64,000 nt of DNA from contig NZ_CP015105.1 of NCBI RefSeq assembly GCF_002214545.1, forward strand, positions 434,001 through 498,000, written 5' to 3'. Of this stretch, positions 16,346 to 24,570 are shown one piece after another; the first letter of the stretch is position 1; each line of letters starts with the position of its first letter. Position numbers and translations under genes: made by a program. This DNA comes from Thermococcus thioreducens (GTDB taxonomy: Archaea; Methanobacteriota_B; Thermococci; Thermococcales; Thermococcaceae). A model generated the notes under the pieces. The model did not search any database. It saw nothing but the letters and a program-made list of their open reading frames with translations, and was not told the DNA's origin.

Positions 16346-17352
16346 TTCAGAGACCCCCTAACCTCCTCAAGAACCTTAACGTGCTCTATCTTCGCCGGGC
16401 AGAACTCGTCGCATCTTCCACATCCGACGCAGTTGTAGCCCGCTGACGGGTCAAAGTAGCTCTTGCAGTAGTAGCGGTGCCTGAAGCGGTCCAAGCGAGT
16501 CGGCCTGAAGTTGTGGCCTCCGGCAACCAGCCCGTGGTTCTCCATGAAGCACGAGTCGTAGCGCCTCTCGCGGACTGCTTTGTAAGCGTCCATCCAGCGG
16601 TCGCAGACCTCGTAGCAGCGGCACGTCGGACAGACCATGTTGCAGTTGCCGCAGGCGAGGCATATCTCGGCGTACTTCTTCCACACCGGGCTGTTGTATG
16701 CCAGATCGAGCATATCGGCGAGGCCCTCCTGCGGGAGCTCCTTCTGGAACGCATTTGCGCGCCTCTCCTCGAACTCCTTGAAGTTGGCCAGGTCTTCGTC
16801 GGTCACCTCTTCGAACAGCTCACCGTTTTCCCAGGCCATCTCGTGGCCGCGGACGCTGCCTATTCTCACAAGCCATCCGTCGGGCAATTCGTGCAGGAAC
16901 AGGTCGAAGCCGTCCATGGCGAAGTGCGTGCCGAGGCTCTTGCAGAAGCAGTACTCGTCCGGCATACAGCTTATCCCTATTATCAGGGTCTTCTCGCGCC
17001 TGCTCTTGTAGTACGGGTCAGCGGGCTCATCGAGGTACACCCTGTCGAGTATCTTGAGGCCGTGGATATCACAGGAATGGAGTCCAAAGAGAACCATCGG
17101 CTCTGCTTCTACCTCATCTTCCCAGCGGCCGTTTTTCAGCCTGAGAATGGCCTCTTTGGGCCTGAAAAAGAACTTCTTTGGCGGGAGCATGGTTCTGTTG
17201 TAGTCGAGAGCCATCTCGCTGGGGTCATGAACCTCCTGGAAAGAATATATGCTCCCCTTCCTTACTGGAGCATAGACAGTGCCCCAGGCTTCGAGTGACT
17301 TGAAGAACTTCTCAAAGTTTTCGGAAGGCAATTTTATGTATCTCAAGGGCAT
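16342..17352 (-). CDS. hyhB: Sulfhydrogenase, ferredoxin-like (beta) subunit
   Basis: The first gene of the operon, 336 residues. The C-terminal region carries two [4Fe-4S] motifs, CLACGNCNMVCPTCRC near residue 232 and CVGCGRCDEFCP near 306. The N-terminal two thirds is the conserved, non-ferredoxin part with LFGLHSCDIHGLKILDR and SCMPDEYCFC. The ATG at 17352 and the adjacent GTG are both possible starts after GAGGCGG. Its promoter is in the 161 bases shared with the divergent Nuo-like operon, which contain SurR-like sites. Confidence 0.92.
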   Translation of the reverse strand: MPLRYIKLPSENFEKFFKSLEAWGTVYAPVRKGSIYSFQEVHDPSEMALDYNRTMLPPKKFFFRPKEAILRLKNGRWEDEVEAEPMVLFGLHSCDIHGLKILDRVYLDEPADPYYKSRREKTLIIGISCMPDEYCFCKSLGTHFAMDGFDLFLHELPDGWLVRIGSVRGHEMAWENGELFEEVTDEDLANFKEFEERRANAFQKELPQEGLADMLDLAYNSPVWKKYAEICLACGNCNMVCPTCRCYEVCDRWMDAYKAVRERRYDSCFMENHGLVAGGHNFRPTRLDRFRHRYYCKSYFDPSAGYNCVGCGRCDEFCPAKIEHVKVLEEVRGSLK

Positions 17353-17420
17353 CACCGCCTCTAACGGGCTTACGATTTTAAGTTTGTAAAGGATTGATTT
17401 AAGAATTTTTCAAACAAACG

Positions 17421-17443
17421 GTTACCAACCAAATGTTACTAAC
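17421..17443. promoter_or_regulatory. Double SurR-type operator (two GTTn3AAC sites)
   Basis: GTTACCAAC at 17421-17429 and GTTACTAAC at 17435-17443 are separated by CAAAT. Each matches GTTn3AAC, the binding sequence known for SurR of Pyrococcus furiosus. The arrangement also matches the extended form GTTn3AACn5GTT. SurR is known to activate hydrogenase operons and to lose DNA binding when oxidised by sulfur. Its position midway between hyhB and the NuoE-like gene lets it control both. The surR gene itself is not in the window. Confidence 0.88.
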
Positions 17444-17457
17444 TTGTACTTTAGTGC

Positions 17458-17472
17458 ACGCTTATAAACATC
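17458..17472 (+). promoter_or_regulatory. TATA box of the Nuo-like operon
   Basis: CGCTTATAAACATC provides a strong archaeal TATA box 15 bases downstream of the SurR-like pair and about 45 bases before the NuoE-like ATG, giving an expected transcription start near 17490. Confidence 0.7.
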
Positions 17473-17513
17473 AAAGTCGAAGTTTTTCCGAAAAACCCTT
17501 GCGGTGATGCAAA

Positions 17514-17978
17514 ATGGAATCCTCCCTTGGTTATATCCGCTCTTATCCGCCGGAACCGAGCTCGCTGATTCCCCTTCTCCAGCGAACTCAGGAAAAGTTC
17601 GGCTACCTCCCCAGGGAGGCCCTTGAGGAGATAGCGAACTACGTCGGTGTCCCGCTCAGCAGGGTCTACGGCGTCGCTACCTTCTACGCCCAGTTCAGGT
17701 TTGAACCCCTCGGAAAATACGTCGTCAAAATCTGCCACGGGACGGCATGTCACGTGAACGGTGCCGTCAATATATCCCAGGCCATAACGGAGGAGCTTGG
17801 AATCCAAGAGGGGCAGACGACAGAGGACGGCCTCGTGACGCTGGAGCGCGTCGCCTGTCTCGGATGCTGCAGTTTGGCCCCGGTCATAATGATAAACGAC
17901 AAGGTCTTCGGAAAGCTGAATCCTGACAAGGTCAGGAAGCTGATGAGAAAGCTAAGGGAGGGGAAGCTCGATGTCTGA
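17514..17978 (+). CDS. NuoE-like [2Fe-2S] subunit
   Basis: A 154-residue thioredoxin-like ferredoxin of the NuoE/HoxE/HydC family. The N-terminal helical part (IPLLQRTQEKFGYLPREALEEI) is typical. The [2Fe-2S] ligands are in ICHGTACHVNGA and VACLGCCSLAPVIMIN. It passes electrons between the flavin subunit and partner Fe-S proteins. It overlaps the NuoF-like gene by eight bases and heads a three-gene operon divergent from hyhBGSL. Confidence 0.93.
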   Translation: MESSLGYIRSYPPEPSSLIPLLQRTQEKFGYLPREALEEIANYVGVPLSRVYGVATFYAQFRFEPLGKYVVKICHGTACHVNGAVNISQAITEELGIQEGQTTEDGLVTLERVACLGCCSLAPVIMINDKVFGKLNPDKVRKLMRKLREGKLDV

Positions 17979-19773
17979 AATCAAGGCCATCGCAGTCGGC
18001 ATGAACTCCTGTGGAATAGCTGCCGGCGCGAGGGAAACCTACGAGGCCATAAAGGCCGAGATTGAGAGAAGAAACCTCGACGTGAAGCTCAAGATAGTCG
18101 GCTGTGTCGGCATGTGCTACCGCGAGCCACTGGTTGACATAATCACCGATGATGAGATAATCACCTACGGTCACGTCGACCCCAAGAAGGTCCCCCGGAT
18201 TATAGAGGAGCATGTTATCAACGGAAAGCCGGTCGAGGAATGGATAGTCAAGCGCGACTGGTGGGAGGACGGCGAGAGAAAGACGTGGGACGTTGACGGC
18301 TACTTCGCAAAACAGAGGAAGATAGTGCTCGAAAACTCCGGCTACATAGACCCCGAGAACATCGACGAGTACATCGCCGTTGGAGGCTACGAAGCCCTCA
18401 AAAAGGCCCTCAAAATGGAGCCCGAGGAGATAATAGACGTCATCATGAAGTCCGGTCTGAGGGGGAGGGGCGGTGCGGGCTTCCCGACCGGCCTGAAGTG
18501 GAAGTTCGCCAGGGAGGCCAAGGGGGACGTGAAGTATATAGTCTGCAACGCCGACGAGGGCGACCCCGGGGCATTCATGGACAGGAACGTGCTCGAAGGC
18601 GACCCGCACCGAGTTATTGAAGGCATGATAATCGGTGCCTACGCGATTGGGGCAACCAAAGGGTTCATCTACGTTAGAGCAGAATACCCGCTCGCCATAA
18701 GGAGGCTGAGGATAGCGCTGAAGCAGGCTAAGGAGAGGGGCTTCCTGGGCGAGAACATCCTCGGCTCGGGCTTTTCCTTCGACATCGTCATCAAGGAAGG
18801 CGCCGGAGCGTTCGTCTGCGGTGAGGAAACCGCTTTGATAGCATCGATAGAGGGCAGGCGCGGAATGCCGAGACCGAGGCCGCCTTATCCGGCCCAGAAG
18901 GGCCTCTGGGGCAAGCCGACGAACATCAACAACGTGGAAACGTGGGCGAACGTGCCGTGGATAATCAAGCACGGCTGGGAAGCCTACGCCTCGATAGGAA
19001 CCGAGAAGAGCAAGGGGACGAAGGTCTTCGCCCTCTCGGGCAAGATAAAGCACGGCGGAAACGTCGAGGTTCCGATGGGAATGACGCTGAGGGAGATACT
19101 CTACGAGATAGGCGGGGGAACCAAGACCGGCAAGAGGATAAAAGCCGTCCAGCTCGGTGGTCCCTCGGGCGGCTGTATTCCCGAGTACCTCTTCGACACC
19201 CCCGTTGACTACGAGAGCGTGAACGCTACTGGAGCGATAATGGGGAGCGGCGGAATGGTCGTCATGGACGAGGACACCTGTATGGTCGATGTGGCAAAGT
19301 TCTTCCTCGACTTTACCGTGAAGGAATCCTGCGGAAAGTGCACCTTCTGCCGTCTGGGCACTAAAAGGATGTGGGAGATTCTGGACAGGTTCACCAAAGG
19401 CGAGGCAACGGAGGAGGACCTCGAAAAGCTTGAGCGTTTGGCTTATCAGGTCAAGGCCGGCTCTCTCTGCGGCCTCGGACAGACGGCACCTAACCCGGTT
19501 CTGACGACGCTCCGCTACTTCAGGGACGAATACCTTGCCCACATCGAAGGGAAATGCCCCGCCAAGGTCTGCAAGCCGCTCATCAGGTACGTCATAATAA
19601 CCGAGAAGTGCACGGGCTGTACAGCGTGTGCGATCTTCTGTCCCGTCAAGGCCATCAGCGGCGAGAGGCTCAAGCCCCACATCATTGACCAGTCTGCCTG
19701 CATCAAGTGCGGAACCTGCTACGAGGTGTGCCGGTTCAACGCCATAGAGATAGTCGATGCGGGGGGTGAGTGA
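17971..19773 (+). CDS. NuoF-like FMN/NAD(P)H-binding subunit with extra ferredoxin domains
   Basis: A 600-residue flavoprotein of the NuoF/HydB type. In order: an N-terminal thioredoxin-like [2Fe-2S] domain (SCGIAAGARETYEAI, VGCVGMCYREPLV), the FMN/NAD core (GLRGRGGAGFPTGLKW near residue 166, NADEGDPGAFMDR near 191), the [4Fe-4S] site SCGKCTFCRLGT, and a C-terminal 2x[4Fe-4S] ferredoxin (CTGCTACAIFCP, CIKCGTCYEVCRF). This layout is that of multimeric NAD(P)H-linked hydrogenases and formate dehydrogenases rather than of respiratory complex I. Confidence 0.94.
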   Translation: MSEIKAIAVGMNSCGIAAGARETYEAIKAEIERRNLDVKLKIVGCVGMCYREPLVDIITDDEIITYGHVDPKKVPRIIEEHVINGKPVEEWIVKRDWWEDGERKTWDVDGYFAKQRKIVLENSGYIDPENIDEYIAVGGYEALKKALKMEPEEIIDVIMKSGLRGRGGAGFPTGLKWKFAREAKGDVKYIVCNADEGDPGAFMDRNVLEGDPHRVIEGMIIGAYAIGATKGFIYVRAEYPLAIRRLRIALKQAKERGFLGENILGSGFSFDIVIKEGAGAFVCGEETALIASIEGRRGMPRPRPPYPAQKGLWGKPTNINNVETWANVPWIIKHGWEAYASIGTEKSKGTKVFALSGKIKHGGNVEVPMGMTLREILYEIGGGTKTGKRIKAVQLGGPSGGCIPEYLFDTPVDYESVNATGAIMGSGGMVVMDEDTCMVDVAKFFLDFTVKESCGKCTFCRLGTKRMWEILDRFTKGEATEEDLEKLERLAYQVKAGSLCGLGQTAPNPVLTTLRYFRDEYLAHIEGKCPAKVCKPLIRYVIITEKCTGCTACAIFCPVKAISGERLKPHIIDQSACIKCGTCYEVCRFNAIEIVDAGGE

Positions 19774-19774
19774 A

Positions 19775-22633
19775 ATGGTTAAGATCATAGTCAACGGGAA
19801 GGAAATCGATGCTCCGGAAGGAAAGCCGCTCATAGACTTTCTCCGTGAAATCGGGGAGCACGTTCCCGGCTTCTGCTACACGAGCGAGCTCGACCCCTAC
19901 GGCTCCTGCAGGCTCTGTCTCGTCTCCACCAGGAGGGGGGTCACCACCTCGTGCACCCTCAGGCCGATGGAGGGGCTTGAGTTAGAAACGCTGAGCGACG
20001 AAGTCGTTTCGATGAGGAAAACGGCGCTTGAGCTAATCCTCTCTGACCACTACGGCGACTGTATCGGCCCCTGTCAGGACGGCTGTCCGGCGCACAGCGA
20101 CGTTCAGGGCTACCTCGCACTCATAGCGATGGGCAGGTACCACGAGGCGGTCAAGCTGATGAAGGAGAAGTACATCCTGCCGGCTGTGCTCGGAAGGGTC
20201 TGCCCGGCCTTCTGTGAAGAGAGATGTCGGAGAAACCTCGTGGAGGAGCCCCTCGCGATAAGGCAGCTCAAGAGATACGCAGCAGATTACGACCTTGAGC
20301 ACGGCCCGTGGATGCCGGAGATTCCACCATCAACCGGAAAGAGAATAGCCGTCGTCGGCGGTGGGCCGGCAGGATTGGCGTGCGCATACTACCTCAGGAC
20401 GATGGGTCACGAGGTCACGATAATCGAGGCGATGCCTCACTTAGGAGGAATGATGCGCTACGGAATCCCGCCCTACAGGCTGCCGAGGGACGTTCTGGAC
20501 AAGGACATAGCGACGGTCATAAACACGGGAATAGAGGTGAAGACCAACACCGCTCTCGGAAGGGACGTGACCCTCGACGAGCTCCGCGAGAAATACGATG
20601 CCGTCTTCCTCGGCGTCGGCGCGTGGAGAAGCAGAAAGATGGGGATTCCTGGCGAGGAGCTTGAGGGAGTGATGCACGGCATAGAGTTCCTCAGGAAGGT
20701 CAACACCGGCGAAAAGGTCAAGCTAGGCGAGCGCGTCATAGTCGTCGGCGGCGGAAACACCGCGATGGACGTTGCAAGGACTGCCTTAAGGCTTGGAGCC
20801 AAGGTTACCGTCGTTTACCGCCGCTCGAAGGCTGAGATGCCCGCCAACGAGAGGGAAGTTGAAGAGGCAATCGAGGAAGGCGTCGAGTTCCTCTTCCTCA
20901 CGAACCCGGTGAAGATTCTTGGAAAAGATAAGGTCGAGGAGGTAGAGCTGGTCAGGATGCGCCTCGGCGAGCCGGATTCAAGCGGAAGGAGGAGGCCGAT
21001 ACCGATAGAGGGCTCGAACTTCAAAGTTAAAGCGGACAACGTGATTTTGGCGATAGGCCAGTACTGCGACGAGGAGTTCTTAAAGGCCCTCGGCATCGAG
21101 GCGAAGCGCGGAAAGGCGGTCGTTGATGAGGTGACGCTCCAGACGAGCGTTCCAGGTGTATTCGCTGGCGGCGACCTCGTCCTCGGGCCATCAACGGTCA
21201 TCGAGAGCATAGCCACCGGAAGAAGGGCCGCGATAATGATAGACCTGTACCTCAAGGGCAAGCTGGAGAAGGCTAAAGCCGTTCTCACCGAGCCCGAGAA
21301 GCACATCGAGGAAGTTTTAAGCGATGATGACCTTTACAAGGTTCTCTTCGACCTCAGGCCCTACAACCACTGGAAGAAAGTAACGGAGAAGGACTACGAG
21401 GGCGTTGAAAGAAAGCCGAGGGCGAGGGTTAGGCTCCTCGACCCGGAAAAGAGGAAGAGAACCTTTGAGGAGGTCGAGCCGGCCCTAACCGAGGAGCAGG
21501 TTCTTGAGGAAGCGAGGCGCTGTATGAGCTGCGGCTGTATGGAGGTCTTCCGCTGCAAGCTGAGGGAGTACGCAACGCTCTACAACGCTCAACAGCACGC
21601 CTTTGAGGGAGAGCAAAACAAGTTCGAGCTCGACGAGGGCCACCCCTTCGTTACCCTCGACAACAACAAGTGCGTCCTCTGCGGCCAGTGCGTCAACTTC
21701 ACCCACGAGATAGCCGGAGAGGGAGTCCTCGACTCCCTCTTCCGGGGTTTTAAGACTAGAATCTCACCGCCGCTCGGGGAGAGCCTCGGAGACATGGAGG
21801 GCCGGTTTATAGGCGAGATGATAGACCTCTGTCCCGTTGGGGCGATAACCGAGAAGCTTCCGTTCGTCAAGCCCGGGCCCTGGAAGACGAAGCCCATCAA
21901 AACCGTCTGCAACGGCTGTTCCTTTGCCTGCGAGATGGCTATTGAGGTCTACGACGGCATGCTCGTGAGGGCTTCCCGCGTCGAGGGCTCGTGGAACAAG
22001 CATATCTGTGACGTCTGTCGCTTTAACAGGCCCTGGGCCGAGGATTTAACCGGGCCGCTCCTCAACGGAAAGCCGGTGAGCTGGGAAGAAGCCAAGAAGT
22101 TCCTCACCGAGAGGAGCTACGCCCTGATTTTGACGCCGGAGCTCACCAACGAGGAGATAGCGTTCTTCAAGGAGTTCGCGGCTAAAAACGGCATCCCGAT
22201 AGGCTCGACCGTGAGCGGAAGCCCATCAATCGCCACACTGGAGGACATCAAGAAGGCAAAGCGCGTTCTCCTGAAGGCCGACGTTGAGAAGTTCCCGCTC
22301 CTCAAGATACTATTGAAGGGGAAGGAGCTCGTCGAGGAGGACTACGACGTTGTGATACTTGAGGGGTCAGCTGAACCGCTGGAGGTGCCGACGTTAATCC
22401 TCCACGAAGGCGTCAATGCCGCTGGTCTTATCAAGGCGGGAATAACTGGAATCCCGGAGAGCGAGGCCTATGTCGTCGTTGGCCGGCCGGCAAAAGAACT
22501 GCCCGGGGACGTCCTCGTGATTCCGGCTGGGGTGTGGGCAGAGAAGAGCGGAACGGTAACGAACGCCTTCGGGATGGAGCTGAAAATGGAGAAGGTGGGG
22601 GAAGGCTACTCGCCGGTGGAGCTTTTCTCGTGA
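19775..22633 (+). CDS. NuoG-GltD fusion: Fe-S / FAD NAD(P)H oxidoreductase
   Basis: A 952-residue fusion. The order is: N-terminal [2Fe-2S] domain (PGFCYTSELDPYGSCRLCLV), a GltD-type cysteine region (DCIGPCQDGCPAHSD, GRVCPAFCEERCRR), FAD site VVGGGPAGLACAYYL, NADPH site VVGGGNTAMDVA, a second FAD-closing motif (GVFAGGDLVLG), NuoG-like clusters (CMSCGCMEVFRC, CVLCGQCVNF), then the Fe4S4 start of a molybdopterin domain (VCNGCSFACEMAIEV). The molybdopterin domain is truncated to about 200 eroded residues, so no formate site remains. The start ATG follows GGGGGTGAGTGAA. A role in NAD(P)H/ferredoxin electron exchange is inferred. Confidence 0.9.
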   Translation: MVKIIVNGKEIDAPEGKPLIDFLREIGEHVPGFCYTSELDPYGSCRLCLVSTRRGVTTSCTLRPMEGLELETLSDEVVSMRKTALELILSDHYGDCIGPCQDGCPAHSDVQGYLALIAMGRYHEAVKLMKEKYILPAVLGRVCPAFCEERCRRNLVEEPLAIRQLKRYAADYDLEHGPWMPEIPPSTGKRIAVVGGGPAGLACAYYLRTMGHEVTIIEAMPHLGGMMRYGIPPYRLPRDVLDKDIATVINTGIEVKTNTALGRDVTLDELREKYDAVFLGVGAWRSRKMGIPGEELEGVMHGIEFLRKVNTGEKVKLGERVIVVGGGNTAMDVARTALRLGAKVTVVYRRSKAEMPANEREVEEAIEEGVEFLFLTNPVKILGKDKVEEVELVRMRLGEPDSSGRRRPIPIEGSNFKVKADNVILAIGQYCDEEFLKALGIEAKRGKAVVDEVTLQTSVPGVFAGGDLVLGPSTVIESIATGRRAAIMIDLYLKGKLEKAKAVLTEPEKHIEEVLSDDDLYKVLFDLRPYNHWKKVTEKDYEGVERKPRARVRLLDPEKRKRTFEEVEPALTEEQVLEEARRCMSCGCMEVFRCKLREYATLYNAQQHAFEGEQNKFELDEGHPFVTLDNNKCVLCGQCVNFTHEIAGEGVLDSLFRGFKTRISPPLGESLGDMEGRFIGEMIDLCPVGAITEKLPFVKPGPWKTKPIKTVCNGCSFACEMAIEVYDGMLVRASRVEGSWNKHICDVCRFNRPWAEDLTGPLLNGKPVSWEEAKKFLTERSYALILTPELTNEEIAFFKEFAAKNGIPIGSTVSGSPSIATLEDIKKAKRVLLKADVEKFPLLKILLKGKELVEEDYDVVILEGSAEPLEVPTLILHEGVNAAGLIKAGITGIPESEAYVVVGRPAKELPGDVLVIPAGVWAEKSGTVTNAFGMELKMEKVGEGYSPVELFS

Positions 22634-22694
22634 TTTTTCTCATCTTTTTTGCTGTCATTATGCATATTCTCGAATTTCGACTGGAGATTATATT

Positions 22695-22851
22695 ATGTGG
22701 TGTAGAAAACCGGGGAAAGGGAGGAACGGCTCGAAGAACTCCTCAAAAAGCCTTATGGAAACTCGAGCTCATAGGCCTTTACACGGTAGTGCTTAGGCTG
22801 GTTGAAGAAGGGAAGTTTGAAGGGGCGGAGGAGCTTCTCCGGGCGTTTTAA
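22695..22851 (+). pseudogene. Degenerate small ORF with two apparent lost A residues
   Basis: No frame spans this stretch. Adding one A to the A4 run at 22706-22709 and one to the AAA at 22759-22761 would give a 52-residue protein-like reading: MWCRKTGEREERLEELLKK, PYGKLELIGLYTVVLRLVEE, GKFEGAEELLRAF. A TATA-like GATTATATTATG precedes it. It could be decayed, or the reconstruction could be a coincidence; the C-terminal part (LWKLELIGLYTVVLRL) is the most convincing. The T-rich stretch at 22633-22651 before it probably terminates the Nuo-like operon. Confidence 0.35.
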
Positions 22852-22886
22852 CTGAAGACTAAGAGGAATGTAAAAAGTCATGGGGG

Positions 22887-23789
22887 TCAAATCACCGCCG
22901 GAACGCCCGGAATCCTTGGGAATGGCTGCACCTCTGCGATGTGCTTTGCCCCGACCATGTAGCGGACCAGCCTCTCTACGCCGATTCCCGCTCCCGCGCT
23001 CGGCCTTAACAGGCCAGCCTTGGCCACCTCCAGATACGGTCTGAAGGCTTCGAGGCTTATCCCCGCTTTCTTCATCTTCCTCACGATGACCTCGTACTCC
23101 CACTCCCTCTCGCCGCCGCTCGACACTTCGCCGTAGCCCTCCGGCAGGTAGAGGTCGTAGTTCCTGAAGTGGCCTGGCCTCTCCGGGTCCTCTCTGTCGT
23201 AGAACTCCCTCTCGATGTCGGTAACCCAGAACGGCTCGTCCATGACTTTGCTGGCCTCGTCCTCGTCCCCGAACTCCTCTTTTATCTCTTCCAGCGTGAA
23301 GCGCTTGAAGGGTGGTCTCACTTTAGGCACCTCTCTCTCCAGCCCCCAGCTTCTCGCCTCCTTGAAGAGGCCGCTTATGAGCCCCTCGATTAGGCCCATC
23401 ACGTTGTCCATGCTGGCGTAGGCTATCTCGAAGTCGAGCTGGGTGAACTCGTAGGCGTGCCTTCCGTCGTCGGCTGAGCGACCTTCGAGCCTTATGTTCG
23501 GCGAGAGGATGAAGAGCTTATCTATCCCCATCGCCACCGCCATCTGCTTGTGGAGTATCATGCTGTGGGTCAGCCTCAGCCTTGAGCCGTAGACCTCGAC
23601 CTCCGGGGGCTTTAGGGCTTCCTCTGCCGCAGGATCCGGCCAGAGCGGGTCTGTGATGGAGCTGAGCATGACCGGCAGCATCCACTTGAAGCCCTTCGCC
23701 ACCATGTATCTTGTCATATAGTCAATAACTCTCGTCTGTATTTCCATAACTGGTTCAATTTTTCTGGTCACGATTTGGAGAGCGTTCAT
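22887..23789 (-). CDS. Archaeal asparagine synthetase-related enzyme (AsnRS-like catalytic core)
   Basis: A 300-residue class II aminoacyl-tRNA synthetase catalytic core without an anticodon-binding domain, like the archaeal asparagine synthetase-related protein of Pyrococcus. Class II motif 2 is seen as FILSPNIRLEGRSADDGRHAYEFTQLDFEIA (about residues 98-128) and motif 3 as GAGIGVERLVRYM near 278. Known relatives make asparagine from aspartate and ammonia using ATP. The start is set at the ATG after CAGGTGATATAC. It is apparently monocistronic. Confidence 0.87.
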   Translation of the reverse strand: MNALQIVTRKIEPVMEIQTRVIDYMTRYMVAKGFKWMLPVMLSSITDPLWPDPAAEEALKPPEVEVYGSRLRLTHSMILHKQMAVAMGIDKLFILSPNIRLEGRSADDGRHAYEFTQLDFEIAYASMDNVMGLIEGLISGLFKEARSWGLEREVPKVRPPFKRFTLEEIKEEFGDEDEASKVMDEPFWVTDIEREFYDREDPERPGHFRNYDLYLPEGYGEVSSGGEREWEYEVIVRKMKKAGISLEAFRPYLEVAKAGLLRPSAGAGIGVERLVRYMVGAKHIAEVQPFPRIPGVPAVI

Positions 23790-23891
23790 GTATATCACCT
23801 GATTTTTGTCACTGATTTTCCCCTTTATGACTTTTATGCAAAAACTTTTGGATTTTGGGCAAAATCTGACATTAAACTGAAGCTATTTTCG

Positions 23892-23962
23892 AATAATTGA
23901 CAATGCCCCGTGTGATAATTGACATCTGGTGGACAGTGCTGGCGATAGCGTTATAACGCCAG
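23892..23962. promoter_or_regulatory. Repeats and palindrome around the promoter of the 23989 gene
   Basis: Two direct repeats, ATAATTGACA, lie about 27 bases apart. They are followed by CTGGCG...CGCCAG arms enclosing the palindrome GCGTTATAACGC. The TATAA at the palindrome centre is at the right distance (about 40 bases) to be the TATA box of the downstream ATPase gene, so a protein on the palindrome would block it. This is a candidate operator only. Confidence 0.4.
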
Positions 23963-23988
23963 TCGAGAACCTTATACGGTGGTAAGAC

Positions 23989-24570
23989 ATGGGAGTGTAC
24001 ATATTCACGCCGGAGGACCTTATACGATACGGCTCGGCAACCGAGGAGCACTTCGAGGTCTTGAAAAATGCGGTTCTCTCCAGGAAGGACATACTCGTGG
24101 TCGGATCGAGCCGCTCCGGAAAGACCAAACTGGTGGAGGCTCTGATGCACTTCATACCCGACGACTGGAAGGGGGCCGTTATAACCGCCTATGGGGAGTT
24201 TAAGCCCTTCAAGCCCAACATAGTCGTCATCGATACTCAGTTCGACAGACAGTCCCTTGAGGGACGCACGTCGGATGTTATATCGAAAATAAAAGCGCTG
24301 AACCCCGACTATATCGTCATCGACACCATCCACACGGTTGATGTTTCAAGAATCTTCCGTGAGCTCATAGACGACTACGCGTTCATAGTGACCTCCCTTG
24401 CCCTCACGAACGACATAAAGGACGAGGTCAGACACTGGCTCAGGATAAGCGGGGAGACCTTCAACAAGTTCGACATCGTCGTGGAGCTCAGGAGGGACTG
24501 GAGGACGGGAATGAAGAAGATAAACCGCATTTATGAGGTAAAGGACGGAGAGCTGAGGGCCGTCATTTAG
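23989..24570 (+). CDS. Short secretion-type (GspE/VirB11-like) ATPase
   Basis: A 193-residue P-loop ATPase resembling only the C-terminal motor domain of type II/IV secretion and pilus ATPases. Walker A is LVVGSSRSGKTKLVEAL near residue 38. A Walker B-like strand is DYIVIDTIHTVDVSRIF near 104, and the late VSDIVVELR-type strand appears as FDIVVELRRDWRTG. It lacks the N-terminal domain and the Asp box is weak, so it is much shorter than the usual 500 residues. It overlaps the convergent membrane gene by eight bases. Function unknown. Confidence 0.7.
   Translation: MGVYIFTPEDLIRYGSATEEHFEVLKNAVLSRKDILVVGSSRSGKTKLVEALMHFIPDDWKGAVITAYGEFKPFKPNIVVIDTQFDRQSLEGRTSDVISKIKALNPDYIVIDTIHTVDVSRIFRELIDDYAFIVTSLALTNDIKDEVRHWLRISGETFNKFDIVVELRRDWRTGMKKINRIYEVKDGELRAVI

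Noticed and set aside
17932-19833. 633-codon open frame antisense to the NuoF-like gene
   Set aside because: It mirrors the codon pattern of a clear NuoF-type gene, has no family resemblance, and long antisense frames are expected in GC-rich codon usage.
22534-22694. Extension of the small degenerate ORF into the end of the NuoG-GltD gene
   Set aside because: The extension is a frame shadow of the oxidoreductase coding sequence and its translation is Gly/Arg-rich.
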